NCBI GenBank assembly: GCA_040007095.1
Contig: JBDTVS010000084.1
Coordinates: 1-39,866, forward strand
Length of the DNA: 39,866 nucleotides
Reading direction: 5' to 3'
Source of the DNA: JBDTVS01 sp040007095
GTDB taxonomy: Bacteria; Acidobacteriota; Vicinamibacteria; Vicinamibacterales; CAVVIG01
Below the pieces are notes generated by a model, which was not told the DNA's origin, searched no databases, and saw only the letters and a program-made list of their open reading frames with translations. The position numbers and the translations under genes are program-made. Of the stretch, positions 1-8,718 are shown one piece after another (the first letter of the stretch is position 1; each line of letters starts with the position of its first letter).

Positions 1-201
1 CAGACCCGCGCCGTCGGCGACTGCCGTGCGGACCTTTTCGATCAAGGCGGGGCTCGCCGCCTCAATCGTCGTCCCCGGCAAGACCGCGCCAGAGGCATCC
101 TTGACGACACCCGCGATCGTGCCGAGCGTTTGCGCGCCGCTTGCCACGGGCATTGCCAGGCACGCCATCATCACCAGAATCCCGCCCGTCAGTTTTCGCA
201 T
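1..201 (-). CDS. TonB-dependent receptor with carboxypeptidase-regulatory-like N-terminus, 5' part only
   Basis: The minus strand from 201 reads MRKLTGGILVMMACLAMP..., a signal peptide ending near ...SGAQ, then GTIAGVVKDASGAVLPG and ...SPALIEKVRTAVADGAG. This is the start of the carboxypeptidase-regulatory-like (beta-sandwich) domain that precedes the plug of the large OmpA/TonB-receptor proteins abundant in Acidobacteriota. Only 67 codons are inside the window and the frame is open at base 1. The start codon has a purine-rich ribosome site (GGAGAGA) a few bases upstream. The family sits in the outer membrane and is thought to import glycans or chelates; the substrate cannot be told from this fragment. 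The product name rests on family resemblance of the first domain, so the barrel itself is inferred. Confidence 0.8.
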   Translation of the reverse strand, partial: MRKLTGGILVMMACLAMPVASGAQTLGTIAGVVKDASGAVLPGTTIEAASPALIEKVRTAVADGAGL

Positions 202-315
202 CGCTCTCTCCGTCATGACAGTGGTTGGTGTGTTACGAAGGCCGCCTCAAATCCAACGAGACAGCGTCAGAAGTGTTCTCCCCATTGATCGAACAGGGCT
301 GTGCATTGCGACGAA

Positions 316-344
316 ACACTAGTCCCGGGCTATTGGACTGTCAA
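316..344 (-). promoter_or_regulatory. Predicted sigma-70 promoter of the TonB-receptor gene
   Basis: On the minus strand there is a perfect TTGACA (344-339), a 17-base spacer and TAGTGT (321-316), which matches the -10 consensus at only three positions. Transcription would start near 309, leaving an untranslated leader of about 108 bases before the ATG at 201. No other gene lies between. Confidence 0.45.
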
Positions 345-453
345 GCGAAATTGCGTCGTTTCACCGCTGAGGCTGTCGCTTTTTTGGCGACCGGCTCATC
401 CCCCTGACAGGTGATCCGTTGACCGAATCCTTGTGTGTTGATGGTGAGAATCG

Positions 454-755
454 ATGGCGCAGCTCCTCCGCGCGATTCGCCGGACGATCGATCGCGGCGC
501 CCGCGTGGCCTCGATTGCAGCGGCGCGGTTTTGCTGGCGGCGACCGGAGCACTCGATGGCTTGCGAGCCACCACTCATTGGCGCGGCGCCGCAGAACTGG
601 CGCGACGCCATCCCAAAATCGACGTCGACGCGGGGTGCTCTATGTGGACAACGGAAAGATACTGACGTCGGCGGGCGCGGCGGCGGGCCTCGATCCATGT
701 CGTCACCTCGTCCGACGCGATCTGGGCGCCGAGGCGGCGGCAGAAGTTGTGGACT
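454..755 (+). pseudogene. Relic of a GlxA/FtrA-type (DJ-1/PfpI plus AraC) transcription regulator
   Basis: Three consecutive reading frames together spell the second half of the DJ-1/PfpI domain of GlxA-type AraC regulators. LLRAIRRTIDRGARVASI lies in the first frame (454-516), CSGAVLLAATGALDGLRATTHW and ELARRHPKIDVDAG in the next, and VLYVDNGKILTSAG then GLDPCRHLVRRDLGAEAAAEV in the third. Each switch is explained by loss of one base, near 516 and near 633. The expected nucleophile-elbow CSGA and the TTHWR motif are still legible. The N-terminal part of the DJ-1 domain and the whole C-terminal AraC helix-turn-helix are absent: after about 755 no family sequence is seen. This is a decayed fragment, not a gene with a sequencing error. 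The flanks 202-453 and 756-914 hold only the receptor promoter and no other gene I can recognise. Confidence 0.75.
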
Positions 756-914
756 GTCTCCTCGGAATGACTATCGGCCGCTCCGTTGTCGCGGCCGGAA
801 AATCGCGTTCAACACTTCGCGGTGATTTGGCGTGCGGCAGTGAATGCGGGCAGTCTGGCCGAAAAATGACCGCGGTGGCGAGGATCGGCGCTTAGGACCC
901 GTGCGTCGGCGACG

Positions 915-2573
915 CTATTTCGCGGATGACAGCGCGATGCCCTTGGCGGCCATGAGCGATTCGATCAGGGCGACGGTTTCCGGGAACGGCTCCCTGACGG
1001 CCTGACGAACCCCAGGCACGCCGACACCCTTCGCAAGATCGAGCGCCGTCCTGCCGTTGGCGTCCTTCGCCTGCAGATCCGCACCATTCTCGGCGAGGAA
1101 TTTCACCAGGGGGGTGAAGCCCCGTTCCGCCGCGCCGTGCAGAGCGGTCTCGTGCGGCACGGCCGACGCGCTCGGCACCTGACTGCCGCGTCCAGCTCGA
1201 CCCACCGCGGCCGCCGCGCGGTACGCCGCACCCTCCGGCACGACGCGTCTGGCCTCGGTCGCCATCCTGGCATTGATGTCCGCGCCCGCGTCGAGCAGCA
1301 GTCGCATGGTCGCGATCACGCCTTCGTTGGTGCGATTGCGGCCGCGCGTTACACGCGTACCGAATTCGACACCGGCGGCAGCCATCAGCGGCGTGACGCC
1401 TTCCTTGCTCGGCAGATCGACCAGCGCCTTGTGTTTCAGCAGCAGGTCGACGAACGGAGCGTCGCCGGCCCGCGCGGCGCGCAACAACGCGGTCGCGCCC
1501 TGCGCCAGGATCGTGTCGCCGCCGCGATCCTGCGGCACATCGCGATACGGCGGGCGGCGTTTGAGCTGAAGATTCGGATTGGCGCCTGCTTCGAGCAGCA
1601 GCTTCCCGACCTCGATCGCCGTGACCGAATCCTCACTCGGGATGACGGCCATCGCGCCGTTGCCTTTGACCGGCAGCGTGCTGACATCAGCGGCCATGTA
1701 CAGCGGCGATCGGCCGAAGAGGTCCCATTTGTCGACATCCGCGCCCGCCTTGATCATGTACGCGGCGAACTCGAAATGCAGATTGAGCAGCCCCATGTTG
1801 AGCGGTGTGATGCGTTCGGGATCCTCGAGATCGGGATCGGCCCCAGCCGCAACCAGGTGCCGCGCGCACGCGACACAGCCCTCGCGAGCCGCGTAGAGCA
1901 AGGGCGTGAAACCGCCCTTGTTCAGGTCCTTGGGCCGTGGCTCGGTGATCACCTTGCGTTCCCACTGTCGGACGATACCGCGGGCGTTGAGATCGGCGCC
2001 CCGGGAGGCCAGGAATCTCACCATCTCGGCCTGGCTTTGCGCGGCGGCCCACATCAAGGCCGATTGTCCGCCCCAGCTTTCCCTGGCGTTGACGTCGGCT
2101 CCCCCGTCCACCAACCGCTTGGCCGCGTCGAGATGACCGCTGCGGGCGGCGGCCATCAGCGCGGTTTCACCCTCCGGGTTCTTGGTGTTGGGATCCGCGC
2201 CGGCCTTGAGCAGGGCGTCGATGACCGGCGCCGAGCCGACGATGGCCGCCTCGGTCAGCGCCGAGGTGCCAAACCGGTTCTTCAACTTGACGTTCGCGCC
2301 AGCTTTGATCAGCGCACGGGCCAACTCGAGATCGTCGTTCGATGCGGCCCACATGATCGCCGTGGTCCCATCCGGCCCGGGCGCATTCGGGTCGGCGCCC
2401 TTGGCCAGCACACGCAACGCGGTTGCGCGATCGCCCTGCTCGGCCGCCTCGAGCAACCCGACTTCACCAGGGCTACGTCGGGCAGGCGTCGTGTCGGCGG
2501 CGGTCGCGATCGACATCGAGGCCGCCCATACGACGACCACCACCGCCACCAGCCACGATCCCATGGCGCGCAT
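915..2573 (-). CDS. Exported ankyrin-repeat protein
   Basis: The chosen start (MRAMGSWLVAVVVVVWAASM...) gives a signal peptide with a clear hydrophobic core and cleavage near ATAAD. A start at 2684 is open, but its extra residues (KHKTINAEHAELAEG...) translate the intergenic repeat hairpin and are not credible. The mature protein is almost entirely ankyrin repeats, with units such as DGTTAIMWAASNDDLELARALIKAGANV, about ten to eleven in all, interrupted by longer loops (for example around the RQWERKVITEPRPKD segment). It ends with EGFTP-type and DANGRTALDLA repeats. Ankyrin arrays bind proteins; no enzyme domain is present. It is the last gene of a minus-strand set after the DUF1592 and DUF1552 genes, an association common in Acidobacteriota and Planctomycetota, so it may scaffold those exported proteins. 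Partner unknown. Confidence 0.85.
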   Translation of the reverse strand: MRAMGSWLVAVVVVVWAASMSIATAADTTPARRSPGEVGLLEAAEQGDRATALRVLAKGADPNAPGPDGTTAIMWAASNDDLELARALIKAGANVKLKNRFGTSALTEAAIVGSAPVIDALLKAGADPNTKNPEGETALMAAARSGHLDAAKRLVDGGADVNARESWGGQSALMWAAAQSQAEMVRFLASRGADLNARGIVRQWERKVITEPRPKDLNKGGFTPLLYAAREGCVACARHLVAAGADPDLEDPERITPLNMGLLNLHFEFAAYMIKAGADVDKWDLFGRSPLYMAADVSTLPVKGNGAMAVIPSEDSVTAIEVGKLLLEAGANPNLQLKRRPPYRDVPQDRGGDTILAQGATALLRAARAGDAPFVDLLLKHKALVDLPSKEGVTPLMAAAGVEFGTRVTRGRNRTNEGVIATMRLLLDAGADINARMATEARRVVPEGAAYRAAAAVGRAGRGSQVPSASAVPHETALHGAAERGFTPLVKFLAENGADLQAKDANGRTALDLAKGVGVPGVRQAVREPFPETVALIESLMAAKGIALSSAK

Positions 2574-2598
2574 ACCAGGACGTTGCTGACACCACATC

Positions 2599-2664
2599 AA
2601 ACGCGGAGACCGCAGAGCGTGTTTTTCCAAGAGACCCTCTGCGAGCTCAGCGTGCTCTGCGTTG
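2599..2664 (-). repeat. 9-bp-periodic imperfect inverted repeat at the 3' end of the DUF1552 gene
   Basis: Arm 2599-2617 (AACGCGGAGACCGCAGAG) pairs imperfectly with 2638-2664, whose reverse complement reads CAACGCAGAG-CACGCTGAG-CTCGCAGAG. The second arm shows a 9-base period (NNCGCAGAG). The loop contains a T5 run. It starts about 25 bases after the DUF1552 stop on the minus strand and belongs to the same class as the hairpins near 7702, 17329, 29491, 33493 and 39632. Confidence 0.6.
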
Positions 2665-2688
2665 ATCGTCTTGTGTTTCAACAATGTC

Positions 2689-3975
2689 CTAGACCTCCGA
2701 GAGAATGCCGCCGCTGTCGCCGATCTTCTCCACCGGGATGTTGTTGCGGTCGAACAGCGTCACAAGCAGATCGGCAAAGCGCGAGTCCTGTGGATACTTG
2801 ACGTGCTGACCGCCCTTGATGCGTCCGTGCGCGCGGCCGAGCACAACCGCCGGCAGCGGATCGTTGTTGTGCCGGTCGCTGTTGCTCATGTTGCTGCCAT
2901 AGAGAATCGTCGAGTGATCCAGCACCGTGCCGTCAGCCTCCTGGGCTTTCGCCAGGCGCTCGACGAACTTCGCGAACACTTCCGTGTGGTAGCGCTGAAT
3001 CTGCACCAGCTTGTCTTGCTTTTGCGGGTTGTTCCCATGATGCGAGAGCGGATGGAACGCTTCGGCGATCCCGAGGTTCGTATACGTGCGCATGCTCGCC
3101 TCGCGATCCATCGAGAACGTGATGACGCGGGTGATGTCCGCCTGGAACGCGAGCGCCATCAGATCGAACATCAGCTTGAAATGCTCGGTGATGTCGTTTG
3201 GCGTGCCGACCGGCGCGTCGGGAATGTCCAGCGTGGAGGTGTCCTGCTGCGAGGCCATCTGCACCCGCCGCTCGATCTCGCGGACCGAGTCCAGGTAGTC
3301 GCTGACGACGACACGGTCTCGAACGCCGAGGCTGGCCTGCAGCCGCGCGGCCTGTTCCCTGACACGGTCCAGAATACTGCCGGTTTCGTGGAGAATCGCC
3401 GCGCGCTCCTTGTCGGTGTCGCCCTGACCGAACAGCTTTTGAAATACCGCGCGCGGATTGCCTTCCTGCGGCAACGGCTGTGTCGGCGTGCGCCAGGCCA
3501 ACCGTGCACCGACTTGCGCCGTGGTGAGCTCCAGCGAAGGCAGCCGCGTCTCCTGCCCGATGTGCCGTGCCGCCAACTGGTCGGCGGTGACACCGGCCTC
3601 CGGACCGATCACTCCATGGTCCCAGGGCTTGACACAGCTCAGCCACGTGGACTCGATATAGCCATGGGGCTCCGGCGTTTCACCAGGCTTGTTCCGCAGT
3701 CCCGAGACGATGGTCAGATACTGACGGAAGGGCGTCAGCGGCTCGAGGATCGTCGACATCTCGTAGTCGGCGCCGGTCTGCCTCGGCGACCAGCGATCCA
3801 TGATCGCGCCGTGCGGAAACCCGACAAATGCGAACCGCTTCGGGCTCGAGCCGGCTGCCGTCTTTGCCCACGCGGTGGCGGCGGGATTCATCGCATCGAG
3901 GAGCGGCAGCGCAATGCTGGCGCCGACGGTCTTCAACACGGTGCGCCGAGAGATGTGCTTCTGGGACAAATACAT
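2689..3975 (-). CDS. DUF1552 protein with Tat signal
   Basis: This 428-residue protein begins MYLSQKHISRRTVLKTVG, a twin-arginine signal (SRRTVLK) followed by the hydrophobic ASIALPLLDAM. The mature part shows DUF1552 features: FVGFPHGAIMDRWSP, LTIVSGLRNKPGE, the long coiled segment DRVREQAARLQASLGVRDRVVVSDYL, and DHSTILYGSNMSNSDRHNNDPLPAVVLG near the C-terminus. The fold resembles alkaline-phosphatase/sulfatase-like DUF1501 proteins, but no reaction is established. It follows the DUF1592-type cytochrome gene by 60 bases on the same strand; these two families are habitual neighbours and probably act together in the periplasm. The length is normal and complete. Confidence 0.9.
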   Translation of the reverse strand: MYLSQKHISRRTVLKTVGASIALPLLDAMNPAATAWAKTAAGSSPKRFAFVGFPHGAIMDRWSPRQTGADYEMSTILEPLTPFRQYLTIVSGLRNKPGETPEPHGYIESTWLSCVKPWDHGVIGPEAGVTADQLAARHIGQETRLPSLELTTAQVGARLAWRTPTQPLPQEGNPRAVFQKLFGQGDTDKERAAILHETGSILDRVREQAARLQASLGVRDRVVVSDYLDSVREIERRVQMASQQDTSTLDIPDAPVGTPNDITEHFKLMFDLMALAFQADITRVITFSMDREASMRTYTNLGIAEAFHPLSHHGNNPQKQDKLVQIQRYHTEVFAKFVERLAKAQEADGTVLDHSTILYGSNMSNSDRHNNDPLPAVVLGRAHGRIKGGQHVKYPQDSRFADLLVTLFDRNNIPVEKIGDSGGILSEV

Positions 3976-4034
3976 GTCGTATCTCCGTCAGAGAACCGAT
4001 TCAGAACCGTTCATCAACCAACCATGCCTCACAA

Positions 4035-6503
4035 CTATTCCTTCCTGCCGGCGGCCGCCACCCGATCTCCACTCGGCGCAGGTTGAGGCACCCGCCGCAT
4101 CCGAAACTGCTCGCTCCGAACGACGGCCTGGACGAGCGCCGAAAACCGGTAGCCACCGCCCGCGGCGCCGCGCACAATCCGGCGCACGGTGGGCATGTCG
4201 TAGTACTCCAGCTTGCGCCCGGTCGCGTACGTCAGCAGCCCCTCGGTGAAGGTCTGCACGAATTGTTCGGGGCGACGCAGCAGGGCTTTGCGCAAATCGT
4301 CGGGACCGTTGATGGGCGTGCCATCGGGCAGCTCACCGGAGGCATCGATCACCGCGCCCGCATAGCGATCGCGATCCCGCCACTTGCCGGTCGCATCGAA
4401 GTTTTCGAGCGCCAGACCGAGCGGATCCATCACCGCGTGACAGGACGCGCAGGTCGGATTCGATCGATGCTTCGCGATCATCTCGCGGACGGTAAGCGCC
4501 TTGGTCGTGCCGATGTCCTTCTCGTCCAGCGTCGGGACGTTCGGCGGTGGGTTCGCTGGCGGCACCCCTTCAATGTGTTTGAGGATGAAGGCGCCGCGCA
4601 AGACCGGTGACGTGCGGTTCGGATACGCCGCCGCCATCAGCACCGCGCCCTTGCCAAGGAGCCCCCAGCGCGCCGACTGCGTGAGCTCGACCCGCCGGAA
4701 GCGATCGCCTTTCACGTCGGTGATCCCGTAATGGAGGGCGACGCGCTCGTTCAGGAACGTGTGGTTCGCTCTCAGCAGATCGACCACGCTGCGGTCTTCC
4801 CTGAAGATGCTGTCGGCGAACAGCGTCAGCTCGGTGCGCAAGTCGTCGCGGGGATCAGATCGGCCCGAGGCATACGGGAACACTGACGAGTCCGGCACAA
4901 TCTCGTCCAGCCGCTTCATGTCGAGCCATTGCTGGACGAAATTGCCGGCCAGCGTCCTGGAACGCGCATCGGCCAGCATGCGCCGCAACTGCCGCTCCAG
5001 CACGGCAGGATCGCTAAGCTTGCCGTCGATACCGAGCTGCAGCAGTTCCTGGTCGGGAATCGTGTTCCAGAGAAAGAACGACAGCTTCGACGCCAGCTCG
5101 AGATCGTCACTGGCGTAGGCGTCGCCCGGATGCAGACCGGCGGGGATGCGCTCGCTGCGATACAAGAAGAACGGGCTGGCCAACAGCCCGGTGATGGCGC
5201 TACGGATGCCTCCTTCGAAGCCGCCGTCTTTCGCGCCCTCCTCGTAGTAGCGGAGCAGCTCGTTCACATCCTCGCTCGAGGCCGTTCTCCGGTAAGCACG
5301 GGTGGTCAGCGACGTGAGGATCTGTTTGGCGCAGACCGCCTGCGCATCGCGCTGAGCATCGAGAGCCGGGTGGCAGCTGAAAATCCGATCGCGGCTCGGC
5401 GTCGACCCGAGGCCTTTGGCGTTGAACGGCCCCTGAAGCTGAAACGAATTCACCCGGTACAGACGATCCTGGCCACCGCCGGGCGCGAACATCTGCAGCT
5501 GATCGTCGGACTCGGCGAAGGTCCGGCGCTTGAATGCCACGCCAATCCTGTGTGGTCCCGCGGTCGCGAAGAAACGGATGTTCTTCAAGCGGACGTTGAC
5601 CCGATCCAGCGCGCCATTCTGCACCTGATCGTAGAGCTTCATGTCCTCTTCGCCGCCGATCACCGTCTCGTACACGGGCTTGGTGTCGAGTGTCACCACC
5701 AGCGGGTTCTCGAACTCCATGCCATTGCCCCAGATGTGGGTGGCCATGTCGGCGACGTCGACGACATATTCGCCGTCCGAGGGAAGATCGACTCTCGCGA
5801 GAATGCCGCCGCGCGTACCGAGCGGCAGGCCCGCCACGTGCGTGAGCTGCGTGCCGGCCCCGGCGCGGAACGTCCACCCACCCGGTCGCGCGTCGGGTCT
5901 GCCGACCGCCTTCACGGCGACAGCGCGCGCGGCAATGACATATTGCTCGATGAACGACGGCGACACCTGCAACGCCGTCGCGATGTTATCGAAGCCTTCG
6001 GCCACATCGTCTGCCGGAAGCAGCTCGCCCGCGTCAATCTCGACGGCCAGGAGATCCCGAACCGCGTTTGCGTACTCCTTGCGATTGAGCCGGTGCAGTT
6101 CGATCTGGTCCCGAACGTGCGACTGGCCTGCCGCGCGATCGAGGGATTCCTCGAGCCAGCCGACCAATGAATCGACGGCCGCGGCTTCGGGCTGTCGGGC
6201 GCCGGGCGGCGGCATGACGCGCCCGCGCAGCTTGCGCACGGCTTTTTCGAACAGCTCGGCGTGTTGACCGACGCTCGACGGAGTGAGTCCTTCGAAGCTG
6301 ACGCCCCCGGTCTTCGCGCGGTCGTTGTGACACCCGGCGCAGTACTGCTTGATGGCGGCCAGCTGTCGCTCGGTCTCGGCGGTTTGGGGGACAGACTCGT
6401 TCTGAGAGGCGTTGAACCCGGTGGTCAGCGTGGCAACGAGCACGCCGGCCAGCGAAATCATCACGGCAGGCCTTACGGGAATCGTGGTCATGCGTCGCAT
6501 CAT
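4035..6503 (-). CDS. Exported c-type cytochrome protein with DUF1587/1595/1592/1588/1585 domains
   Basis: The 822 residues start with a signal sequence (hydrophobic ISLAGVLVATLTTGF), then a haem motif CAGCH at 55-59. DUF1587-like sequence (LHRLNRKEYANAVRDLL) follows, then a carbohydrate-binding-like stretch with DGEYVVDVAD, DUF1595, DUF1592 (SPFFLYRSE, LASKLSFFLWNTIPD), DUF1588 (YPNRTSPVLRGAFIL) and DUF1585 at the end. A second CxxCH, CASCHAVMDPLG, precedes DUF1585. The family is exported and haem-binding; its substrate is unknown, though it is often compared with planctomycete PSD cytochromes. Its ATG lies 3 bases after the stop of the upstream MBL gene, so the two are probably translationally coupled. 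ATG at 6491 is an alternative start. Confidence 0.9.
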   Translation of the reverse strand: MMRRMTTIPVRPAVMISLAGVLVATLTTGFNASQNESVPQTAETERQLAAIKQYCAGCHNDRAKTGGVSFEGLTPSSVGQHAELFEKAVRKLRGRVMPPPGARQPEAAAVDSLVGWLEESLDRAAGQSHVRDQIELHRLNRKEYANAVRDLLAVEIDAGELLPADDVAEGFDNIATALQVSPSFIEQYVIAARAVAVKAVGRPDARPGGWTFRAGAGTQLTHVAGLPLGTRGGILARVDLPSDGEYVVDVADMATHIWGNGMEFENPLVVTLDTKPVYETVIGGEEDMKLYDQVQNGALDRVNVRLKNIRFFATAGPHRIGVAFKRRTFAESDDQLQMFAPGGGQDRLYRVNSFQLQGPFNAKGLGSTPSRDRIFSCHPALDAQRDAQAVCAKQILTSLTTRAYRRTASSEDVNELLRYYEEGAKDGGFEGGIRSAITGLLASPFFLYRSERIPAGLHPGDAYASDDLELASKLSFFLWNTIPDQELLQLGIDGKLSDPAVLERQLRRMLADARSRTLAGNFVQQWLDMKRLDEIVPDSSVFPYASGRSDPRDDLRTELTLFADSIFREDRSVVDLLRANHTFLNERVALHYGITDVKGDRFRRVELTQSARWGLLGKGAVLMAAAYPNRTSPVLRGAFILKHIEGVPPANPPPNVPTLDEKDIGTTKALTVREMIAKHRSNPTCASCHAVMDPLGLALENFDATGKWRDRDRYAGAVIDASGELPDGTPINGPDDLRKALLRRPEQFVQTFTEGLLTYATGRKLEYYDMPTVRRIVRGAAGGGYRFSALVQAVVRSEQFRMRRVPQPAPSGDRVAAAGRKE

Positions 6504-6506
6504 CGT

Positions 6507-7484
6507 CTAAGCGTCTGGTGAAACGTAGGCCCACAAGCTCTCGAACGCGCGGCGCACGAACTCGTCCGGATTTCCCATCTGCGCGTCAAATTCCTGTGTC
6601 GGGTGGGCTGCCACGGCCTCGGTTGGCCCGCGCCCCTTGTTCAGCAGTTGAGTCAGACGATCGTAAATCGCGCCGTACATCTCGTACTGCGCTTTGAGGT
6701 CCGCCAGGCTGAGCACCGGTCCGCGCGCAGGCACAATCCGTGTCTGCGCGTCGGCGAGCGTCTGCAACCGTTGCAGGCCCCCGACGATGCCGCCAATCCA
6801 CCCGCCCGTGGCCCAGTCGACAACGGGCCAGCCCTGGCCCGAGACCGCGTCGCCCACCGCGAGCACGTTCTGATCGGGAAAGTGCACGTACAGATCGCCA
6901 TCGGTGTGCGCCGCATCCGGGATGTACCCGTAGCGAATGCCTGGGTCGAGTTGCCCCGTCACGTAGAAGGTCTTGTTGGGTTGCGCGATCTTGGGCACGC
7001 GTTTGAAACGCCGCTCGTTCCAGGGCCAGGTGACATCCGTCGTGAGCCACAGGCGGGTGTTCTCGTGCGCGATGATCACCCTGCCTGCCTTGCCCAGCGG
7101 CTCGTTCGAGCCCACCTGCTCGGGGTGCCAATGCGTGTTGAAGATTGTATGAACCGGCCCGCCGGCCGGCAGGCCGGAGACCGCTTTCATCAACGCATCG
7201 GAAGCGCCGGCGGATCCCCCATCGACAAGCACGACGCCACCGGCGCGGGCGTGCGCGACGACATTGGCTTCTCCGGGGATTCTCACGACGAACAGATCGT
7301 CGCTCAGTCGCTCGATGTCTGCGGATTGGGACGCTTTTTGCGCGGATGATCCGGCAAGACGCGCAACCGGCGCGCCCAGAACGATGCCGGCGGCGCCGCC
7401 AAGGGCGGCCCGCAATATTTGCCGACGCGTTTGACCGCCCTGATCCACCAGCACGCCTTTTCTTTCCGCGTCCAGTGTAGGCAT
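6507..7484 (-). CDS. Exported metallo-beta-lactamase-fold protein with altered metal motif
   Basis: The protein has an N-terminal Tat-like signal (TRRQILRAALGG) and a complete MBL fold of about 325 residues. The first metal motif, normally HxHxDH, reads NTHWHPEQVGSN: H118 and H120 are kept, but the Asp is Glu and the following His is Gln. H140, H193 and D212 (VGDAVSG) are present, while the last His region reads VPARGP instead of PGHGP. It may bind one metal or none, or belong to a redox or binding subfamily. The start at 7484 lacks a good ribosome site; a GTG at 7448 preceded by AAAAGG is a good alternative that puts the Arg pair nearer the N-terminus. It heads the set containing the DUF1592 and DUF1552 genes. 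Confidence 0.8.
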   Translation of the reverse strand: MPTLDAERKGVLVDQGGQTRRQILRAALGGAAGIVLGAPVARLAGSSAQKASQSADIERLSDDLFVVRIPGEANVVAHARAGGVVLVDGGSAGASDALMKAVSGLPAGGPVHTIFNTHWHPEQVGSNEPLGKAGRVIIAHENTRLWLTTDVTWPWNERRFKRVPKIAQPNKTFYVTGQLDPGIRYGYIPDAAHTDGDLYVHFPDQNVLAVGDAVSGQGWPVVDWATGGWIGGIVGGLQRLQTLADAQTRIVPARGPVLSLADLKAQYEMYGAIYDRLTQLLNKGRGPTEAVAAHPTQEFDAQMGNPDEFVRRAFESLWAYVSPDA

Positions 7485-7701
7485 CTTTGCAGGTCGGATC
7501 CACTCAAAAAACGCCGGCCGGATTCTACGGCGAATCGACCCCAGTCCGTGTGGTCCGGACGCACCGAGGCCCACGATGTGTCGTGGATCGCGGGCAAATG
7601 TAGGCTGATGTGCAAGGGGATCCAGCCGCAAGAGCCGCGCAGCCACTGAAAGCCGCCTGGCGGCTAATGGCCTGTTGTGCTGGTTTTATGAACGCCAAAT
7701 G

Positions 7702-7746
7702 CAACCACGAACACACAAGAACGAAAGCGTGTTTTTGTAGTGTTCG
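7702..7746. repeat. Stop-proximal 9-bp-type repeat with short inverted arms
   Basis: The arm AACCACGAACACACAAG (from 7703) matches the ACCACAAAG-type repeats seen elsewhere in the window. CGAACAC (7708-7714) pairs with GTGTTCG (7740-7746). It lies about 30 bases beyond the bicupin stop on the minus strand. The rest of 7485-7777 holds only a small palindrome (AGCCGCC/GGCGGCT, 7651-7665) and no gene that I can support. Confidence 0.45.
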
Positions 7747-7777
7747 CCGAGGCAGGCGACCGATCCGGTCGGCAACG

Positions 7778-8608
7778 TCAGCTCTGGACCCACAGTTTGG
7801 GCTTTCCTGTTCCGTCGTCGGTGCCCTTGATGTACCAGTTCTTGCCCAGCGGATCGTGGTCCATCGTGGTCACGAAGTCGAAAGGCGCCTGGAACTCGAT
7901 GTAATCGAAACCGGTCTCCGACGCGATCAGCTGATGCCATTCACCAGCCGGAATGAGGACCAGGCTCCCTGGTCCGACCGGAAGACTCCCGGTATCGTGT
8001 TTCACTTCGCCGGTCCCCTTCTCGATCAGGTAGAAATGCTCCGGTGTGACGGGACTGGTCTTCGAGGCGTTGTGCACGTGACGCGGAGAATGCGCATGCG
8101 CCGCATAGGCCATACGGCCGAGCTGGAGGTCCCAAGAGCCCGAGAGGCCGGTCTCCTTGTTGACCCAGAATGTCCGCTCCCGGAAACCCTTCTCGTCGAC
8201 AAGTGACCTGAGCTGCGCCTCTTCAAAGAAGTAGCCGGCCGCCGGTTCGCCGGCGGTGGGCTTGCCGGCATGTTTTGGTACGGTGATGCGCAGCAGAAGC
8301 AGGGGAGTGGCAGACGCGGTGACGGTGGCTTCTTCGCCTGGCTCGAGATACAGGCCGGCGCGTCTCTGGGCGGTAATTTCGGACGTGTTCCCGGCGATGG
8401 TGTGGCGAACCTTCGCGTCGTTCCCTTCCAGTATGTAGACGACCTGGGCTCGGTCGCTGGCAGCAAGCCGGGATGTCTGGCCTGGATCAACTTCTTCGCT
8501 GACGACCTGAACCCTCGTTCCCCCGTCAGTTGGGCCAAGGATATTCCTGACGTGCCCGTCCTCAACCGGGATCCGGGTCTGACTGTCGATGTCGATCACT
8601 TTGATCAT
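7778..8608 (-). CDS. Bicupin protein
   Basis: This protein of about 276 residues has two beta-barrel cupin domains. The N-terminal one (about 25-110) carries few histidines and is probably not metal-binding. The C-terminal one has HAHSPRHVHN (about 171-180), EHFYLIEKGTGEV (E190) and PAGEWHQL (H225), a usual His-His-Glu-His metal site. It is thought to be cytoplasmic since no signal is present. The start MIKVIDIDSQ (8608) has GAGAAG upstream and sits about 30 bases after a predicted promoter; an in-frame ATG at 8647 overlaps that promoter and is less likely. The gene is divergent from an XRE-cupin regulator, a layout repeated at 36451-38202. It could be a dioxygenase, isomerase or lyase; the substrate cannot be assigned. 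Confidence 0.8.
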   Translation of the reverse strand: MIKVIDIDSQTRIPVEDGHVRNILGPTDGGTRVQVVSEEVDPGQTSRLAASDRAQVVYILEGNDAKVRHTIAGNTSEITAQRRAGLYLEPGEEATVTASATPLLLLRITVPKHAGKPTAGEPAAGYFFEEAQLRSLVDEKGFRERTFWVNKETGLSGSWDLQLGRMAYAAHAHSPRHVHNASKTSPVTPEHFYLIEKGTGEVKHDTGSLPVGPGSLVLIPAGEWHQLIASETGFDYIEFQAPFDFVTTMDHDPLGKNWYIKGTDDGTGKPKLWVQS

Positions 8609-8646
8609 GTTGCTTCTCAGGCGCTCCTTGGGAATCGGAAGTGCCA

Positions 8647-8652
8647 TTTATA
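8647..8652 (-). promoter_or_regulatory. Predicted -10 element of the bicupin gene
   Basis: The minus strand reads GATATAAATGG here, with TATAAA as a five-of-six match to the -10 consensus. No strong -35 is visible. Initiation would fall near 8640, about 30 bases before the favoured start codon at 8608. Confidence 0.35.
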
Positions 8653-8698
8653 TCACGGCGAGTAAATCAGCTCATCCATTCCGAGCGTAAAGCTCAGG

Positions 8699-8718
8699 TA
8701 TGATTCCCCCGAATCATA
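8699..8718. promoter_or_regulatory. Perfect palindrome over the regulator start: probable operator and -10 box
   Basis: TATGATTC-CCCC-GAATCATA is a perfect 8-base inverted repeat with a 4-base centre. Its left half contains TATGAT, a five-of-six match to the -10 consensus, and its right half runs into the ATG at 8718. Binding here would block the regulator's own promoter, so autoregulation is likely. It also lies between the divergent bicupin and regulator genes. Confidence 0.6.

Noticed and set aside
2574..2684. N-terminal extension of the ankyrin protein
   Set aside because: It translates the 9-bp-type hairpin and would bury the signal peptide.
1137..2801. A 554-codon open frame on the plus strand opposite the ankyrin gene
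   Set aside because: It is the antisense shadow of GC-rich ankyrin codons: Arg/His/Gly-rich, no domain, no start context.
2662..4086. A 474-codon plus-strand frame opposite the DUF1552 gene
   Set aside because: The DUF1552 gene on the other strand has a Tat signal and family motifs; this frame has none.
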